Shown one piece after another: positions 36,409-46,162 of a DNA stretch of 64,000 nt (position 1 is the first letter of the stretch; each line of letters starts with the position of its first letter). The stretch is taken from the NCBI GenBank assembly GCA_963828855.1, contig CAWHGB010000002.1, positions 1,054,001-1,118,000 of the forward strand, written 5' to 3'. Made by a program: the position numbers and the translations under genes. The notes under the pieces are model-generated. The model saw nothing but the letters and a program-made list of their open reading frames with translations. It did no database searches and was not told the origin of the DNA. This stretch comes from CAVVEQ01 sp963828855. GTDB lineage: Bacteria > Chloroflexota > Anaerolineae > Anaerolineales > Anaerolineaceae.

Positions 36409-37839
36409 ATGAAAAGAATCAATAAACTTGTGTCGATCGGAGTTATGGCTTTGGTAGCCACGCTTTTACTAGCGGCTTGCGCACAGCCTACTCCTGCTCC
36501 CACCGCGGTGCCAAGCACTAACACCCCGGAACCCCTTCCGACCGCGATACCCTCCACCCCCACGCCAACACCTTACCCCGAGATCGTCGAACCCCCGGTT
36601 TACGATGGTGCCCCGGTGGCGGTTTTACCCACGCCTTCTGCAGGACAGCCAACTGCGACAGCGAATGCAAATACCTGGATTTACTCCGGACCGGGTACCA
36701 ATTACGTGGTCTACGCTGCCATGAATGGCGGAACGACTGCCCTGGTGGTTGGTGTGGATGCAACCAAGCAATGGTTTGTCATCAGCGTCCCGGTCGCGCC
36801 CAATGGTATCGGTTGGGTGGCAGGTTCTGCAGTAACCGTCACAAATGCGGGAGAATTGCCAGTATACGCGGCTCCTCCTCCTCCCCCCTCTGTTGCCATG
36901 GTCCCACCCGGGCCATCTGATCCTCAAGCAACCGCTCTGATTGAAACCATGGTTCGTTCTGGTCCGGGGAATACCTACCCTGCTTTCGGATTTGCACAGA
37001 CTGGTCAAACCGGCCGGGTGCTCGGTAAGAGCGCCGACAATCTATGGTGGATGGTTCGTATTGACCCGACCAAAGTCGGGGCTGGAAACGGCTGGATTGC
37101 TGCAGCTTTTGTAAGTACAGCCAATACCGAAAACGTTCCGGTTGTGCAAGTCACAGGCAGCGATTCACTCCCCCCGTCCATGGTCATTCCCCCTGCACCT
37201 GTCCCCGGCGCACCGCTGATCACAACAACTGATTACGTCAATTTACGATCCGGCCCAGGAACAAATTATCCTGTGATTGGAAACGCTGCTCCTGGAGCTT
37301 CCACAACACCTACCGGTATTAGCGCAGATGGGGCCTGGTTCCAATTTGCGGTTCCCACTTCGTTTTACCCGGCGGGTTTTCTCTGGGTATCATCCAGTTT
37401 TGTGGTAGCGATCAACACATCCAACCTCCCGGTTGTAAATGCCCCACCACCTCCCGCGGCAGTGACCACTCCCCCCAGTTCCTCCACCACCTCGGCTGAT
37501 TGTGCCCTTGTTTCTCAAACTCCCACAGATGGTGGTTCCTACAACCCCGATACACCATTCTCCGTTACCTGGGTTTTGAAGAACACAGGTCAGAACGCCT
37601 GGATGGAAGGGGAAGCGGATATTGTCTTCCAGGGAGCCATCAACAACGTCCGGCTCAGCCAGGGTTATGATGTCTACGATATCCCCAATACTGTGAACCC
37701 CGGACAGACCATCTCCATCACCGGGAATGGAATTGCACCTAGTTCCTCGGGATCCTACGGCGAGTTATGGGCGATCGTCCAGAACACGACCGGCCAACAA
37801 GTGAACTGCCCCTTCTGGTTCACCATGCTGGTTCCTTAA
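36409..37839 (+). CDS. Lipoprotein with three SH3-like domains and an NBR1-type Ig domain
   Basis: 476 residues. Lipobox LLLAAC with Cys at residue 24, then a Thr-Pro stalk. Three bacterial SH3 repeats each start with a SGPGxxY motif: IYSGPGTNYVVYA (about 86), VRSGPGNTYPAFG (about 185) and LRSGPGTNYPVIG (about 283), separated by Pro-rich linkers. The last 115 residues (VSQTPTDGGSYNPDTPFSVTW to CPFWFTMLVP) match the NBR1 Ig-like fold. It is exposed on the outer face of the membrane and probably binds wall material or peptides. ATG 36409 follows AAAGGAGATCTT. Confidence 0.88.
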   Translation: MKRINKLVSIGVMALVATLLLAACAQPTPAPTAVPSTNTPEPLPTAIPSTPTPTPYPEIVEPPVYDGAPVAVLPTPSAGQPTATANANTWIYSGPGTNYVVYAAMNGGTTALVVGVDATKQWFVISVPVAPNGIGWVAGSAVTVTNAGELPVYAAPPPPPSVAMVPPGPSDPQATALIETMVRSGPGNTYPAFGFAQTGQTGRVLGKSADNLWWMVRIDPTKVGAGNGWIAAAFVSTANTENVPVVQVTGSDSLPPSMVIPPAPVPGAPLITTTDYVNLRSGPGTNYPVIGNAAPGASTTPTGISADGAWFQFAVPTSFYPAGFLWVSSSFVVAINTSNLPVVNAPPPPAAVTTPPSSSTTSADCALVSQTPTDGGSYNPDTPFSVTWVLKNTGQNAWMEGEADIVFQGAINNVRLSQGYDVYDIPNTVNPGQTISITGNGIAPSSSGSYGELWAIVQNTTGQQVNCPFWFTMLVP

Positions 37840-37869
37840 TTCTTTTTGACAATGTAAACGGGTAAAAAA

Positions 37870-37901
37870 AGAGAGTGGCAGCTCGCGAGTTGCCACTCTC
37901 T
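37870..37901. terminator. Bidirectional terminator between convergent genes
   Basis: AGAGAGTGGCA (37870-37880) pairs with TGCCACTCTCT (37891-37901); the inner CTCGCGAG extends the stem. An A-run precedes it (37864-37870) and an AT-rich tail follows, so it can serve both the lipoprotein gene and the decarboxylase operon. Confidence 0.85.
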
Positions 37902-37918
37902 AATATTTAATTTATTGA

Positions 37919-39044
37919 TTAATGAATCACTGCCACCAGGGTAAGCAGCAACCCTCCCGCCAGGACGGATCCCAAGCTGCCCGGCTGTGTTGGAGCCCAT
38001 GGCGTGCATCAGGATGAAGTTATCATAATCCTCCTCCTGAGCCATCTTTGCAGAAATTCGGGCAGCCATCGGGAAAGCGCTGATTCCACAAGCCCCGATC
38101 AAGGGGTTGATCTTGAAACCCGAAACCAGGCACATCAACTTGCCGAAGAGAGTTCCCGCCACAGTATCTAAAATAAAAGCAAGCATCCCCAGCCCCAGGA
38201 TCGCAAGTGTGGTCGTATTGAGGAATTTTGCCGCTACCATTGTTGCACCAATGGACAGCCCAAGAAAGAGTGTGGAGATATTGATGATCTCGTTCTGGGC
38301 AGACTTATTCAACCGGTCCACAACGCCGCTTTCCTTAAGCAAGTTACCCAACATCAGGGTGGCGATCAAAGGCGCTGCAGCAGGGGCGATCAGACTGATG
38401 ACAATGGTGACCACGATCGGGAACATCATCACAACTTTTTTTGAGACGGGGAAGGGTGAATATTCCATCCTAACCAGGCGCTCTTTTTTAGTGGTCAATG
38501 CCTTCACGATGGGTGGCTGAATGATGGGGATCAAGCTCATATACGAATAGGCTGCCACAGCGATGGCTGCCATGAGATCAGGCGCAAGCTTGGAAGAGAC
38601 AAAGATGGCGGTTGGGCCATCGATGGCACCAATGGAACCGATGGCCGCAGCCTCGTTGATTGGTAGTCCGATCAACACCGCCAGGATGAGGACCCCGTAG
38701 ATGCCGAACTGACCGGCAGCTCCCAGCAGGACCATCTTAGGCTGTGCGATGAGCGGGCGGAAATCGATCATGGCTCCCACGCCGACGAAGATCAGCAGCG
38801 GGAAGATCTCTGTTTCGATCCCAGCCTTGTATAAGTAATAGAAAAGGCTGCCTTCGTTATAAACGGACATACCCAGGTTGGCCAGGATGCAGCCAAACCC
38901 GATCGGTAGCAATAATACTGGCTCAAATTCCTTTGCGATCGCGAGGTAGATCAGGACACAACCCACAGCGATCATCAAAATGCTGCCAGCCATCTGTAGC
39001 GGGTCGAGGGCGGTTACCCAATTGTATAAGCTGGAAAGATCCAT
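37919..39044 (-). CDS. Sodium ion-translocating decarboxylase, beta subunit (membrane pump), one frame break
   Basis: The beta subunit decarboxylates carboxybiotin and pumps Na+. Hallmarks: GSIGAIDGPTAIFVSSKLAP with the essential Asp, NPLIGACGISAFPMAARISAK, and about nine membrane helices. After SNTAGQLG near 37985 an extra G shifts the frame; in the other frame the end reads SVLAGGLLLTLVAVIH at 37919, matching the family's normal C-terminus. Start 39044 follows GAGGATAACTC. Last gene of a four-gene operon. Confidence 0.92.
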
Positions 39045-39053
39045 GAGTTATCC

Positions 39054-39479
39054 TCAGTCCGTAAATTCCACCAAAGCAGCCCCGTGCGGAACATGATCAC
39101 CCACGGAAACGAGTACCGCGGCGATCTTCCCGGATCGGGTGGCTTTGATCGAGTTTTTCATTTTCATGGCTTCAATGACCAGCAATTCCTGGCCGGGGGT
39201 AACCGAATCGCCGGCTTTTAGCTTTATGGAATCGATCACACCGGGCAGCGGGGCGATGACCACCTTCGCGTTGCTGGTTGCTACCGGCGCTTTCACCGGC
39301 GCAGCCACAGCCCTGGGGGCAGGCGTCGCTTCCGGAGCTGAAGCAACCTCCACCACTGTTTGCTCTTCCGGCCAAACTTCAAATTTTTGCCCTTCGATTT
39401 CTGCGATCACCGGACGGGCATTCGTATCGCCCACCTCGACTTCGAAAGTTTGATCTTCAATTTTTACCTGGATTTTCAT
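39054..39479 (-). CDS. Biotin carboxyl carrier subunit of Na+-pumping decarboxylase
   Basis: 141 residues: a short N-terminal domain, an Ala-Pro linker (residues 47-70) and a biotinyl domain with VIEAMKMKNS, where K106 is the biotinylated lysine. The long flexible linker lets biotin move between the carboxyltransferase and the membrane pump. It overlaps the gamma/delta subunit gene by four bases. Confidence 0.93.
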   Translation of the reverse strand: MKIQVKIEDQTFEVEVGDTNARPVIAEIEGQKFEVWPEEQTVVEVASAPEATPAPRAVAAPVKAPVATSNAKVVIAPLPGVIDSIKLKAGDSVTPGQELLVIEAMKMKNSIKATRSGKIAAVLVSVGDHVPHGAALVEFTD

Positions 39480-39841
39480 CGCCCATTCCCTCGTGGTTTT
39501 CTATTGAATGATTGCGTGCTCTGGTTGATCTCAATTGCCCGGGTGGTTACCTGCCAGGTACTACCGGCGGAAACCGGTCCTCCCCCGGAGGATAAGGTCA
39601 AGATGCCCTGGTGCAAGCTGAGGGCTACCGCAACTGCAGCAGCCGCCGCTCGAGTTTTCAGGTCGCCGATCTCGCCGGCATCCTCTTCGGGAGAGGCTTC
39701 ATTTTGCGATTCCTTCTCCCCGGCGTCATACGGCCAAATGCGAACCATCAGCGCCATCAGACCCCAGAGAATGAGGATTCCTATGAAAACGATCCCCATG
39801 CCGACTACGGTCATGGTCAACGCGATCTGCAAATTGCTCAT
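39476..39841 (-). CDS. OadG-like small membrane subunit (delta/gamma) of Na+-pumping decarboxylase
   Basis: 121 residues with one N-terminal membrane helix (TMTVVGMGIVFIGILILWGLMALM) carrying the typical MGIVF motif, followed by an Ala-rich, charged cytoplasmic tail. This subunit holds the complex together. It sits between the carboxyltransferase and biotin carrier genes, as in methylmalonyl-CoA decarboxylase operons. Confidence 0.85.
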   Translation of the reverse strand: MSNLQIALTMTVVGMGIVFIGILILWGLMALMVRIWPYDAGEKESQNEASPEEDAGEIGDLKTRAAAAAVAVALSLHQGILTLSSGGGPVSAGSTWQVTTRAIEINQSTQSFNRKPRGNGR

Positions 39842-39850
39842 GAACGTCTC

Positions 39851-41401
39851 CTAGAAAGGATTGTTGCCATGCTTGCGGGGCAGGCTGGGCGTGAATTTAT
39901 CGCGCAGGGCTGCCAGGGCAGCGATCACGCGGGTGCGGGTTTCCTTCGGCTCGATCACATCGTCGATATACCCGGCTGATGCGGATACGTACGGGTTCAG
40001 GAACTGGTCGCGGAATTCCTTCACCTTTTCCGCCCGCTTGGCGGCAGGGTCAGCAGCGGCTTCGATCTCCTTGCGGTAGAGGATGTTTGCGGCTCCCTCC
40101 GGGCCCATCACAGCGATCTCCGCCGAGGGCCAGGCAAAGGCTACATCCGCCCCCAACGGTTTGCTGCTCATCACGATATACGCGCCACCATAGGCTTTGC
40201 GGGTGACGATGCTGATCTTCGGGACGCTGGCTTCAGTGTAGGCAAAAAGGACCTTCGCGCCGTGGCGGATGATGCCGCGGTGTTCCTGCCCGACCCCCGG
40301 AAGGAACCCGGGAGAATCGGTGAAGGTGACCAGGGGAATGTTGTAACAATCGCAGAAGCGCACGAATCGGCAGATCTTATCGGTGGCGTCGATATCGATC
40401 ACCCCGGCCATCACGGAGGGCTCCTGCCCGATAATGCCCACACTCTGCCCGCCCATGCGTGCCAGTCCTACCACCACATTCTGGGCAAATCCGTTCTGCA
40501 ACTCGAGGAAGGAATCCTGATCCACGATGTGAGCGATCACCTCGTGCATGCTGTAGGCCATGCCGGGATCGATCGGGACGATCTTATTGAGCGCGGCATC
40601 CATCCGGCCCGCGGAATCCTTGGTATCCATAACCGGCGGATTATCCACATTGTTTGACGGCAAGTAGGAAAGCACCCTGCGGACAAGCTTGAGCGCGTCC
40701 TCGTCCTTCTTGGCCGTCAGGTGCGCTGTGCCACTGGTTGCCAGGTGAACATCCGCACCGCCCAGGGATTCGGAATCCACGATCTCGCCGGTCACGGATT
40801 TGATCACCTCGGGGCCGGTGAGGAACATGTAGGATTGTTTTTCGACCATGATGATCAGGTCGGTGAGCGCCGGGGAATAGGAAGCACCTCCCGCGCAGGG
40901 TCCCATGATGACGCTGATCTGCGGAACAATCCCGGAATACATTGCATTCCGCCGGAAGATCTCCGCGTATCCAGCCAGGGAGTAGATACCCTCCTGGATG
41001 CGCGCACCGCCGGAATCGATCAATCCCACGATGGGGGTGCCGTTTCGCACAGCCAAATCCATCACCCGGCAGATCTTGTGGCTGGTCATCTCACCCAGCG
41101 ATCCGCCCCCGATGGTGAAATCCTGCGCGTATGCATAGACCGTGCGGCCGTCGATTAAACCAAAACCGGTCACAACCCCATCGGAAAAGCAGCGGTCGTC
41201 GCCGCCCGCCAGGTCCGCGCGCTGGCTGACAAAAGGTTCCAGTTCCTGAAAGGAACCGGGGTCCAGCAGGAGCTCCAGCCGTTCGCGGGCAGTCAGTTTG
41301 CCCTTGGCATGCTGCTTGGCGATACGGTCCTCACCACCGGCTAATTTCAGTTGGGCGCGCTTTTCACGCAGCTCAAGGATTCTGGGATCTTCTTCAGGCA
41401 T
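39851..41401 (-). CDS. mmdA: Acyl-CoA carboxyltransferase alpha subunit (methylmalonyl-CoA decarboxylase-like)
   Basis: 516 residues with two crotonase-like halves of the biotin-dependent carboxyltransferase fold: the N-terminal acyl-CoA half (PIVGLIDSGGARIQEG, MGPCAGGASYSP) and C-terminal biotin half (FTDSPGFLPGVGQEHRGIIRHGAKVLFAY, KAYGGAYIVM). It moves CO2 from methylmalonyl-CoA to biotin. Start 41401 (MPEEDPRIL) follows GAGGAATAGAT. Together with the next three genes it couples methylmalonyl-CoA decarboxylation to Na+ export; glutaconyl-CoA is a less likely substrate. Propionyl-CoA carboxylase beta chains are similar, but the operon decides for the decarboxylase. Confidence 0.88.
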   Translation of the reverse strand: MPEEDPRILELREKRAQLKLAGGEDRIAKQHAKGKLTARERLELLLDPGSFQELEPFVSQRADLAGGDDRCFSDGVVTGFGLIDGRTVYAYAQDFTIGGGSLGEMTSHKICRVMDLAVRNGTPIVGLIDSGGARIQEGIYSLAGYAEIFRRNAMYSGIVPQISVIMGPCAGGASYSPALTDLIIMVEKQSYMFLTGPEVIKSVTGEIVDSESLGGADVHLATSGTAHLTAKKDEDALKLVRRVLSYLPSNNVDNPPVMDTKDSAGRMDAALNKIVPIDPGMAYSMHEVIAHIVDQDSFLELQNGFAQNVVVGLARMGGQSVGIIGQEPSVMAGVIDIDATDKICRFVRFCDCYNIPLVTFTDSPGFLPGVGQEHRGIIRHGAKVLFAYTEASVPKISIVTRKAYGGAYIVMSSKPLGADVAFAWPSAEIAVMGPEGAANILYRKEIEAAADPAAKRAEKVKEFRDQFLNPYVSASAGYIDDVIEPKETRTRVIAALAALRDKFTPSLPRKHGNNPF

Positions 41402-41634
41402 ATCTATTCCTCGCGTGGATATAAGATGTATTACGTGTTCGGGGAACCTGGGAATACAAGATGTATGACAATTCCCCGTATCATTGTACGCCACCGGGGG
41501 TTAAATTAAGATTGCATAAAAATACCTCTTTTAAATGATATTCATCCTGTATTTAAACTACATCCTCCTACCCCTAAAACCGGGGAGAAGGATGTGTTTG
41601 ATTGGAAAAGCCAAGTTGTATTTCGTATATACGC

Positions 41635-42922
41635 TTACGGACTGATCACCGTTTTTAGAATTGCCCAGTTGACCGCGGAGTTCCTCGTTTGAACGAGGGC
41701 TTTTTCGGTGTCCTTTTCCGCCACGATCCAGCCGTTGGTCATATCCACGAAATCCGGTTGCCCTCGCCAGGTCACCGGGATGATCGTCACCCAGCTCTTT
41801 CCGCCATCTGTGGTTCGGAATATCTTTGCTCCTACATAGTAACCTTTGGCAAAGTCGAGCATTTGCAAATCGCCCCCCGCCACCGGCAATAGACCGGATT
41901 GCCAGTTCGCGCCGGCATCGCTGGTGCGATAGAGCCAGCTCTTCTTCAATATCCCCCGAACCCATCATGCAGGTGACCACCATATTGCCCTTTTGGGAAT
42001 CCAGAAAGGTCAGGTTGTATACCCCGCAGGAATAATTCTGGTTGGTGAAGAGATCTGCCTGCGAAGACGGCGCGGGCAGGGATTGCAGCGCCCAGGCGTG
42101 GCCACCATCCAGGGTTTGATACAGGGTCACTCCCGGCGCCACCCCGCCGTTTTCGTAGGTGATCCAGCCCATCTGCGCGTCGGCAAAGGACATGCCTGTT
42201 TTCCACAGACCCATCGAAGGGCCTGTGCCCGCCTGATCGCTTTCGATCGGGTCCACCAGCTTCACCCAACTCGCCCCGCCATCGGTGGTGCCGTAGACGT
42301 AGATATAGTCGTGGCTCATCCCCGCGCCTGCATGCACCAGCAGCCAACCGTGCTGATCATCCGGGAAGCTGAAATATCCCGGGCTGAAGAATTCCATGGT
42401 TCCCGAGGGCTCGATCGGCTGGCTGGCGGTCCAATTCACCCCGCCATCGGCTGTCCGCCACACCTGCGCGTTCCCGGGCGGGGATTGGATCACGTTGCTG
42501 CTGTAGATCACCCAGGCGGTATCCGCGCCTTTGAAGAAGACTGTCGCCACCTTGCCGCCTGCAGCATCCATCCCCTCCGGCGGGGTCACGTCCTTCCAGT
42601 TCGTGCCGCCATCTGTTGTGAGCAGGATGTGGTCGTTCGGGTCGATGGCTGTGGTGCCGATCGCCCAGCCCCGGTTCAGGTCAGCCATCTGAATGGTGGT
42701 AATGGTCACTTCGGTACCCGCGGGTAGCCGCTGGATCGGGTTGGCCGGCGGAGTGGCAGTCTCGGTGGGAGGCAGCGTGGGCGTATTCTCCGGAGGAAGC
42801 AGGGTGGGAATAACCGTCTGAGTTACAGTTGGTGGAATAACCGTCGGAGAAGGCGGGATGAAATTAGTGCATGAAGTGATCGAAATCACGATCATGAGAA
42901 TGATGATGCTTCTTCGTTTCAT
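41635..42922 (-). CDS. Lipoprotein with BNR/Ycf48-like beta-propeller repeats, one frame break
   Basis: Lipobox ITSC (Cys 18), a Thr-Pro stalk (residues 25-60), then repeated WRTADGGVNW / GTTDGGASW / YQTLDGGHAW / YRTSDAGANW / FRTTDGGKSW motifs of Ycf48/sortilin-type propellers. After MMGSGDI near 41950 one extra base shifts the frame and the protein ends VNWAILKTVISP at 41635. The repaired protein has about 429 residues. Function unknown; probably a surface binding protein. Confidence 0.82.
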
Positions 42923-42947
42923 TTATGCATCTCTTTCAGGAATTAGT

Positions 42948-43886
42948 TTACTGCGTAGCGGTAATCCGCTTATCCTCAACATTTAATGTCAGGAAGGTAT
43001 CAGGATAGACCTGGAAATTGATGGTATCAGGGTTTGCCCACGCTTCAAAAAGAATGGGGGCGCTTTCCGGGTCATTGTAATACGTTTCAACTTCCCCAGT
43101 TGGAAAATCGAGAATTTTTAGCTTTGAATTCACACAACCAGAAAGCTCATTTGTTTCCTGTGTTGAAAATGCCAATTGATTTTCATCAGGGGAAAAAATC
43201 ATAGCGCCAGATAATTCGTTCTCGTCTTCGAATTCCCGTTTTTCTCCGGAAATTATATTCATCACAGTAAGAATGGAACCTTCCTGAATAAAAGCCAGGT
43301 ATTTTCCGGATGGTGAAAAGTCGAAATAATACCCATCTGCAGAAAACGGAAGTGTTGAGGTGGTCTGACCGGTCTGGGTATCGACCCGGTATAACCCTAG
43401 GTAAGGTTGCGCTGGATCACAAAATGGAGAAAACCCGGTGGTTTCGCCCGTGCCAATCCAAAGAAACCTGCTGTCATCGCTCCACCTTATCGGCGAAAAC
43501 CAATAGGTTTGGTCATCCTTATTAATGCTGGATGGATCGAAAGCGATCTCCGACCCGGTTGGATCTACCAAATAAACATCATAGGGGGTTACACACGTCT
43601 GCCAGGTTTCATCCGGTGAGGAGATACCAGGGATGAAATCTCCTTTGCAAACACCGGAACCAATTTCAATTTCATTTGGAGAAGGTTGGATTTCTTCTGT
43701 CGCGGATTGACGGGGGATTTCCGTTTGAAAAATGGAAGCGGTCTTCTCGCGTTCCAATACGGGTAATTCCCTGGTGCTTGTGGGTGTTGAGTTCTGGTTT
43801 ATTGCTGAAACAGAAGTCATGGTTGCAGCTCCATTCGTGCAAGCAGCCAGGAGAGAACACATGAATACCATTACGATCGTTTTCAT
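42948..43886 (-). CDS. Lipoprotein with WD40/TolB-like propeller
   Basis: 312 residues from Met at 43886. Lipobox SLLAAC (Cys 16). About five TolB-like blades: WSDDSRFLWIG, GLYRVDTQTGQTTS, FSPSGKYLAFIQ, FSPDENQLAFST and KILDFPTGEVETYY. Base composition is slightly more AT-rich than the neighbours. Gap to the next lipoprotein is 25 bases; both may be one transcript. No enzymatic motif. Confidence 0.75.
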   Translation of the reverse strand: MKTIVMVFMCSLLAACTNGAATMTSVSAINQNSTPTSTRELPVLEREKTASIFQTEIPRQSATEEIQPSPNEIEIGSGVCKGDFIPGISSPDETWQTCVTPYDVYLVDPTGSEIAFDPSSINKDDQTYWFSPIRWSDDSRFLWIGTGETTGFSPFCDPAQPYLGLYRVDTQTGQTTSTLPFSADGYYFDFSPSGKYLAFIQEGSILTVMNIISGEKREFEDENELSGAMIFSPDENQLAFSTQETNELSGCVNSKLKILDFPTGEVETYYNDPESAPILFEAWANPDTINFQVYPDTFLTLNVEDKRITATQ

Positions 43887-43919
43887 CCCATCTCCGAAAC
43901 GATTCAACAATTCAAATTC

Positions 43920-44384
43920 TTACCTTTGGTACGTCCCCATCACCTGACCCTGCGCCAGGACGTGCCCCTCGATCTGCTGCAGCACCTGTTCCTTGCTGAA
44001 GCCCGGGTCGAAGATCGTCCAAATATCCAGGGCGTACAGGGTGAAGAAATAGCGGTGGGGTTTCCCCGGCGGCGGGCAGGGACCGGTGTAACCGCTTTTA
44101 CGTGCGCTGTTCAACCCCTGGGTGCCAACCCCGCTCACCTGCGGCTTGGTGCTCACCCCTTCCGGCAGCCCGGTGAGGGTGGGGGGAATGTTGTAGATCA
44201 CCCAGTGCACAAAGGTGCCCATCGGCGCATCGGGGTCATCCATGATCAGCACCAGGCTTTTTGTCCACGCGGGAGGATTCTCCCATTGCAATTCAGGGGA
44301 GAGATTTTCCCCCTCGCAGGTGAATTTAGCCGGGATCGGCTGCCCCGGCGAGAAAGCGGGACTGGAAAGTGGAATGGTATTCAT
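43920..44384 (-). CDS. PEBP family protein (YbhB/YbcL, Raf-kinase-inhibitor-like)
   Basis: 154 residues: FSPGQPIPAKFTCEGENLSPELQWENPP, LVLIMDDPDAPMGTFVHWVIYNIP, GYTGPCPPPGKPHRYFFTLYALD are the family's ligand-site motifs (DPDxP, GPCPPxGxPHRYxF). I start it at ATG 44384 because CAGGAGGTGAGCTG, a strong ribosome-binding site, precedes it; the frame is nevertheless open upstream through the DUF92 gene. Ligand unknown. Confidence 0.9.
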   Translation of the reverse strand: MNTIPLSSPAFSPGQPIPAKFTCEGENLSPELQWENPPAWTKSLVLIMDDPDAPMGTFVHWVIYNIPPTLTGLPEGVSTKPQVSGVGTQGLNSARKSGYTGPCPPPGKPHRYFFTLYALDIWTIFDPGFSKEQVLQQIEGHVLAQGQVMGTYQR

Positions 44385-45249
44385 CAGCTCACCTCCTGAA
44401 CCTTTGGAACCCAAGGGGGGCAGAAGCAATGCTCCCGCCATTACGATGATAACACCACTCGCCGTGCAGAAGGCATTGACCGCGTCGTTGTTCATCCAGC
44501 GCCAGCCGCGTTTATAAACCGTTTTCGTGCCGCAGGAATGCAGCGGGTGCTTTTCGGTTTCCTTGCCGCACGCCGGGCAGATGTAGATCACCTGCGCTGT
44601 GGCGCCCAGAAGTGAATCCACCAAGCTGCCACCCAGCCCCGCCAGGGTGATGAGCAACACGACCAAACCGCGAGTTACCAGTTCGATCTCCGACCGGGAT
44701 CCCCGGCCAGGGGAGGACGGCAAGCAGTGCGATGAGCAAACTGCCTCCAGTGGCAGCCAGGATCCCCATCGAGCTCACCCCGCCGGAATCCCCCGGTTCC
44801 ACCACCTTTCCCGTGCGGATGCTGCGCGGCGGAGTCTTGCTCAGCACCCCCAATTCGGTCGCCCAGGTATCCGCATTCGCTGCTGCCAGCGCTCCGGCGA
44901 ACGCCAGAAAGGGCCAGAGAGCGCCCGGGAACGCCTGCCATATCAGCACGCACAGCCCGGCGATCCCGCCATTGGCCAGCACCTGGGCGGCATCCCGCTG
45001 GTGACCTTTGGAGAATTTCTCCTCCATCTTTGCCTTGCGTCGGGAAAACAGGCGGGAGAGCAGGCTGGAGGAAACGAAAAAGGCGATCAGCAGCACCGCC
45101 CAGGAGAGCCCCCCGAGCCCGAAAACGATCGTTCCGAGAAGCATCGCTGCGATCAGGCCGCTGCGGCTGAGCGCGCCAGCCAGGTAAGCTCCCCCGGCAA
45201 TCAGGATGGCAAGCAGTAAACCCGCAAGGAGTTGGTATGGCTGGGGCAT
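44384..45249 (-). CDS. DUF92 family integral membrane protein, one or two frame breaks
   Basis: N-terminal half (LAGLLLAILIAGGAYLAGALSRSG; ANADTWATELGVLS; PGDSGGVSSMGILAATGG) in one frame, C-terminal half (LVVLLITLAGLGGSLVDSLLGATAQ, CPACGKETEKHPLHSCG, NNDAVNAFCTASG) one base later from about 44700. About six membrane helices plus a zinc-ribbon-like loop. Removing one C from the run of six near 44410 would end it at a TGA overlapping the PEBP start (TGATG). The family includes VTE6-like phytyl-phosphate kinases in plants, but the bacterial role is unknown. Confidence 0.83.
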
Positions 45250-45256
45250 TTCCGGC

Positions 45257-46162
45257 TCAAGTCTGGAGGATGAAAGGCAGGGCAGCGAACATCATCAGCG
45301 GCAGCAGGATGGCCGTGCCCCAAAGGAGGAAAGCGATCACACGCTGCTCCTCTTTGCGGAAGAAATACAACCCACCGATCAAATCGATGAAGAAGAAAAT
45401 GATCGCCAGCACCGGCAGGAGCAGCAGCATCGTCGCCGGAACTCCCTCCAACGGCTCGCCGCGCATATTGAAATCCAGTATGACGGTCTGACGCAGGGGG
45501 ATCTGCAGCGCCACCACCACCAGCAGCCCAAGGGTGAGTGCCAGTCCGACCAGCAGAAGCCAGCGGGCGGCAGCGGTATCCCATACCCTGCGCAGGTAGG
45601 CGGCTGGCTGCACCGAGACCGGGGCCAGCTCCGCCAGGCTGCCCAGCTCGAAGGCATGCTGGAAGGCGCTGATAAAAGCCGCGGGTTCCAGGGGGGAAAG
45701 TGCATAGGTTTTGCCCTGTGTGCAGACCAGCACAAGGTCGTCATCCTCGGAAGCCATATATTCCACCCTGCCCAGCCCGGGAGTGTTTACCACCCCGAGG
45801 ATCGCGCCAGGGTATGCCAGCAGACGCTGGGGCAGTTCCTCCACCAGGTCGCTGGCTGGGCGCACCCAGTCGATATTGGAAAGCGGAATATCCTCGCTGC
45901 GCAGACCCCAGCGCAGGTGCAGGCCGTCGCGCTCCAGGTCATAATAAGCGCGCAGAAGGGCGTACCCGCGGTAGAGGACCATGGTGAGCGGGATGAGCAG
46001 CAGCAGCGAAGCCAGCAGGAAAACGACGAAGTAGGTGCCGAATTGCTCCTGCAGCGCCAGGAAGAAGAGCGTGGCGCTGGAAAGCAGCAGCAGGCTGCCA
46101 ACCACGGCATGGATGATCACACCCCGCCGACGGGGAGGAAGGAAACGCCGGCTATCCGCCAA
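45257..46162 (-). CDS. Membrane protein with bacterial PH-like domain
   Basis: 301 residues. Two N-terminal membrane helices (VIIHAVVGSLLLLSSATLFFL; FVVFLLASLLLLIPLTMVLY), a PH-like region at about 75-170 (YYDLERDGLHLRWGLRSEDIPLSNIDWVRPA; VVNTPGLGRVEYMAS; LSPLEPAAFISAF), then three C-terminal helices (LLLVGLALTLGLLVVV; MLLLLPVLAIIFFFIDL; AFLLWGTAILLPLMMF). It overlaps the aminotransferase gene by 11 bases. Role unknown. Confidence 0.8.
   Translation of the reverse strand: MADSRRFLPPRRRGVIIHAVVGSLLLLSSATLFFLALQEQFGTYFVVFLLASLLLLIPLTMVLYRGYALLRAYYDLERDGLHLRWGLRSEDIPLSNIDWVRPASDLVEELPQRLLAYPGAILGVVNTPGLGRVEYMASEDDDLVLVCTQGKTYALSPLEPAAFISAFQHAFELGSLAELAPVSVQPAAYLRRVWDTAAARWLLLVGLALTLGLLVVVALQIPLRQTVILDFNMRGEPLEGVPATMLLLLPVLAIIFFFIDLIGGLYFFRKEEQRVIAFLLWGTAILLPLMMFAALPFILQT

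Noticed and set aside
41993..42727. Plus-strand open frame of 244 codons opposite the BNR lipoprotein
   Set aside because: Shadow of the repeats in the minus-strand gene; no domain and no start signal.
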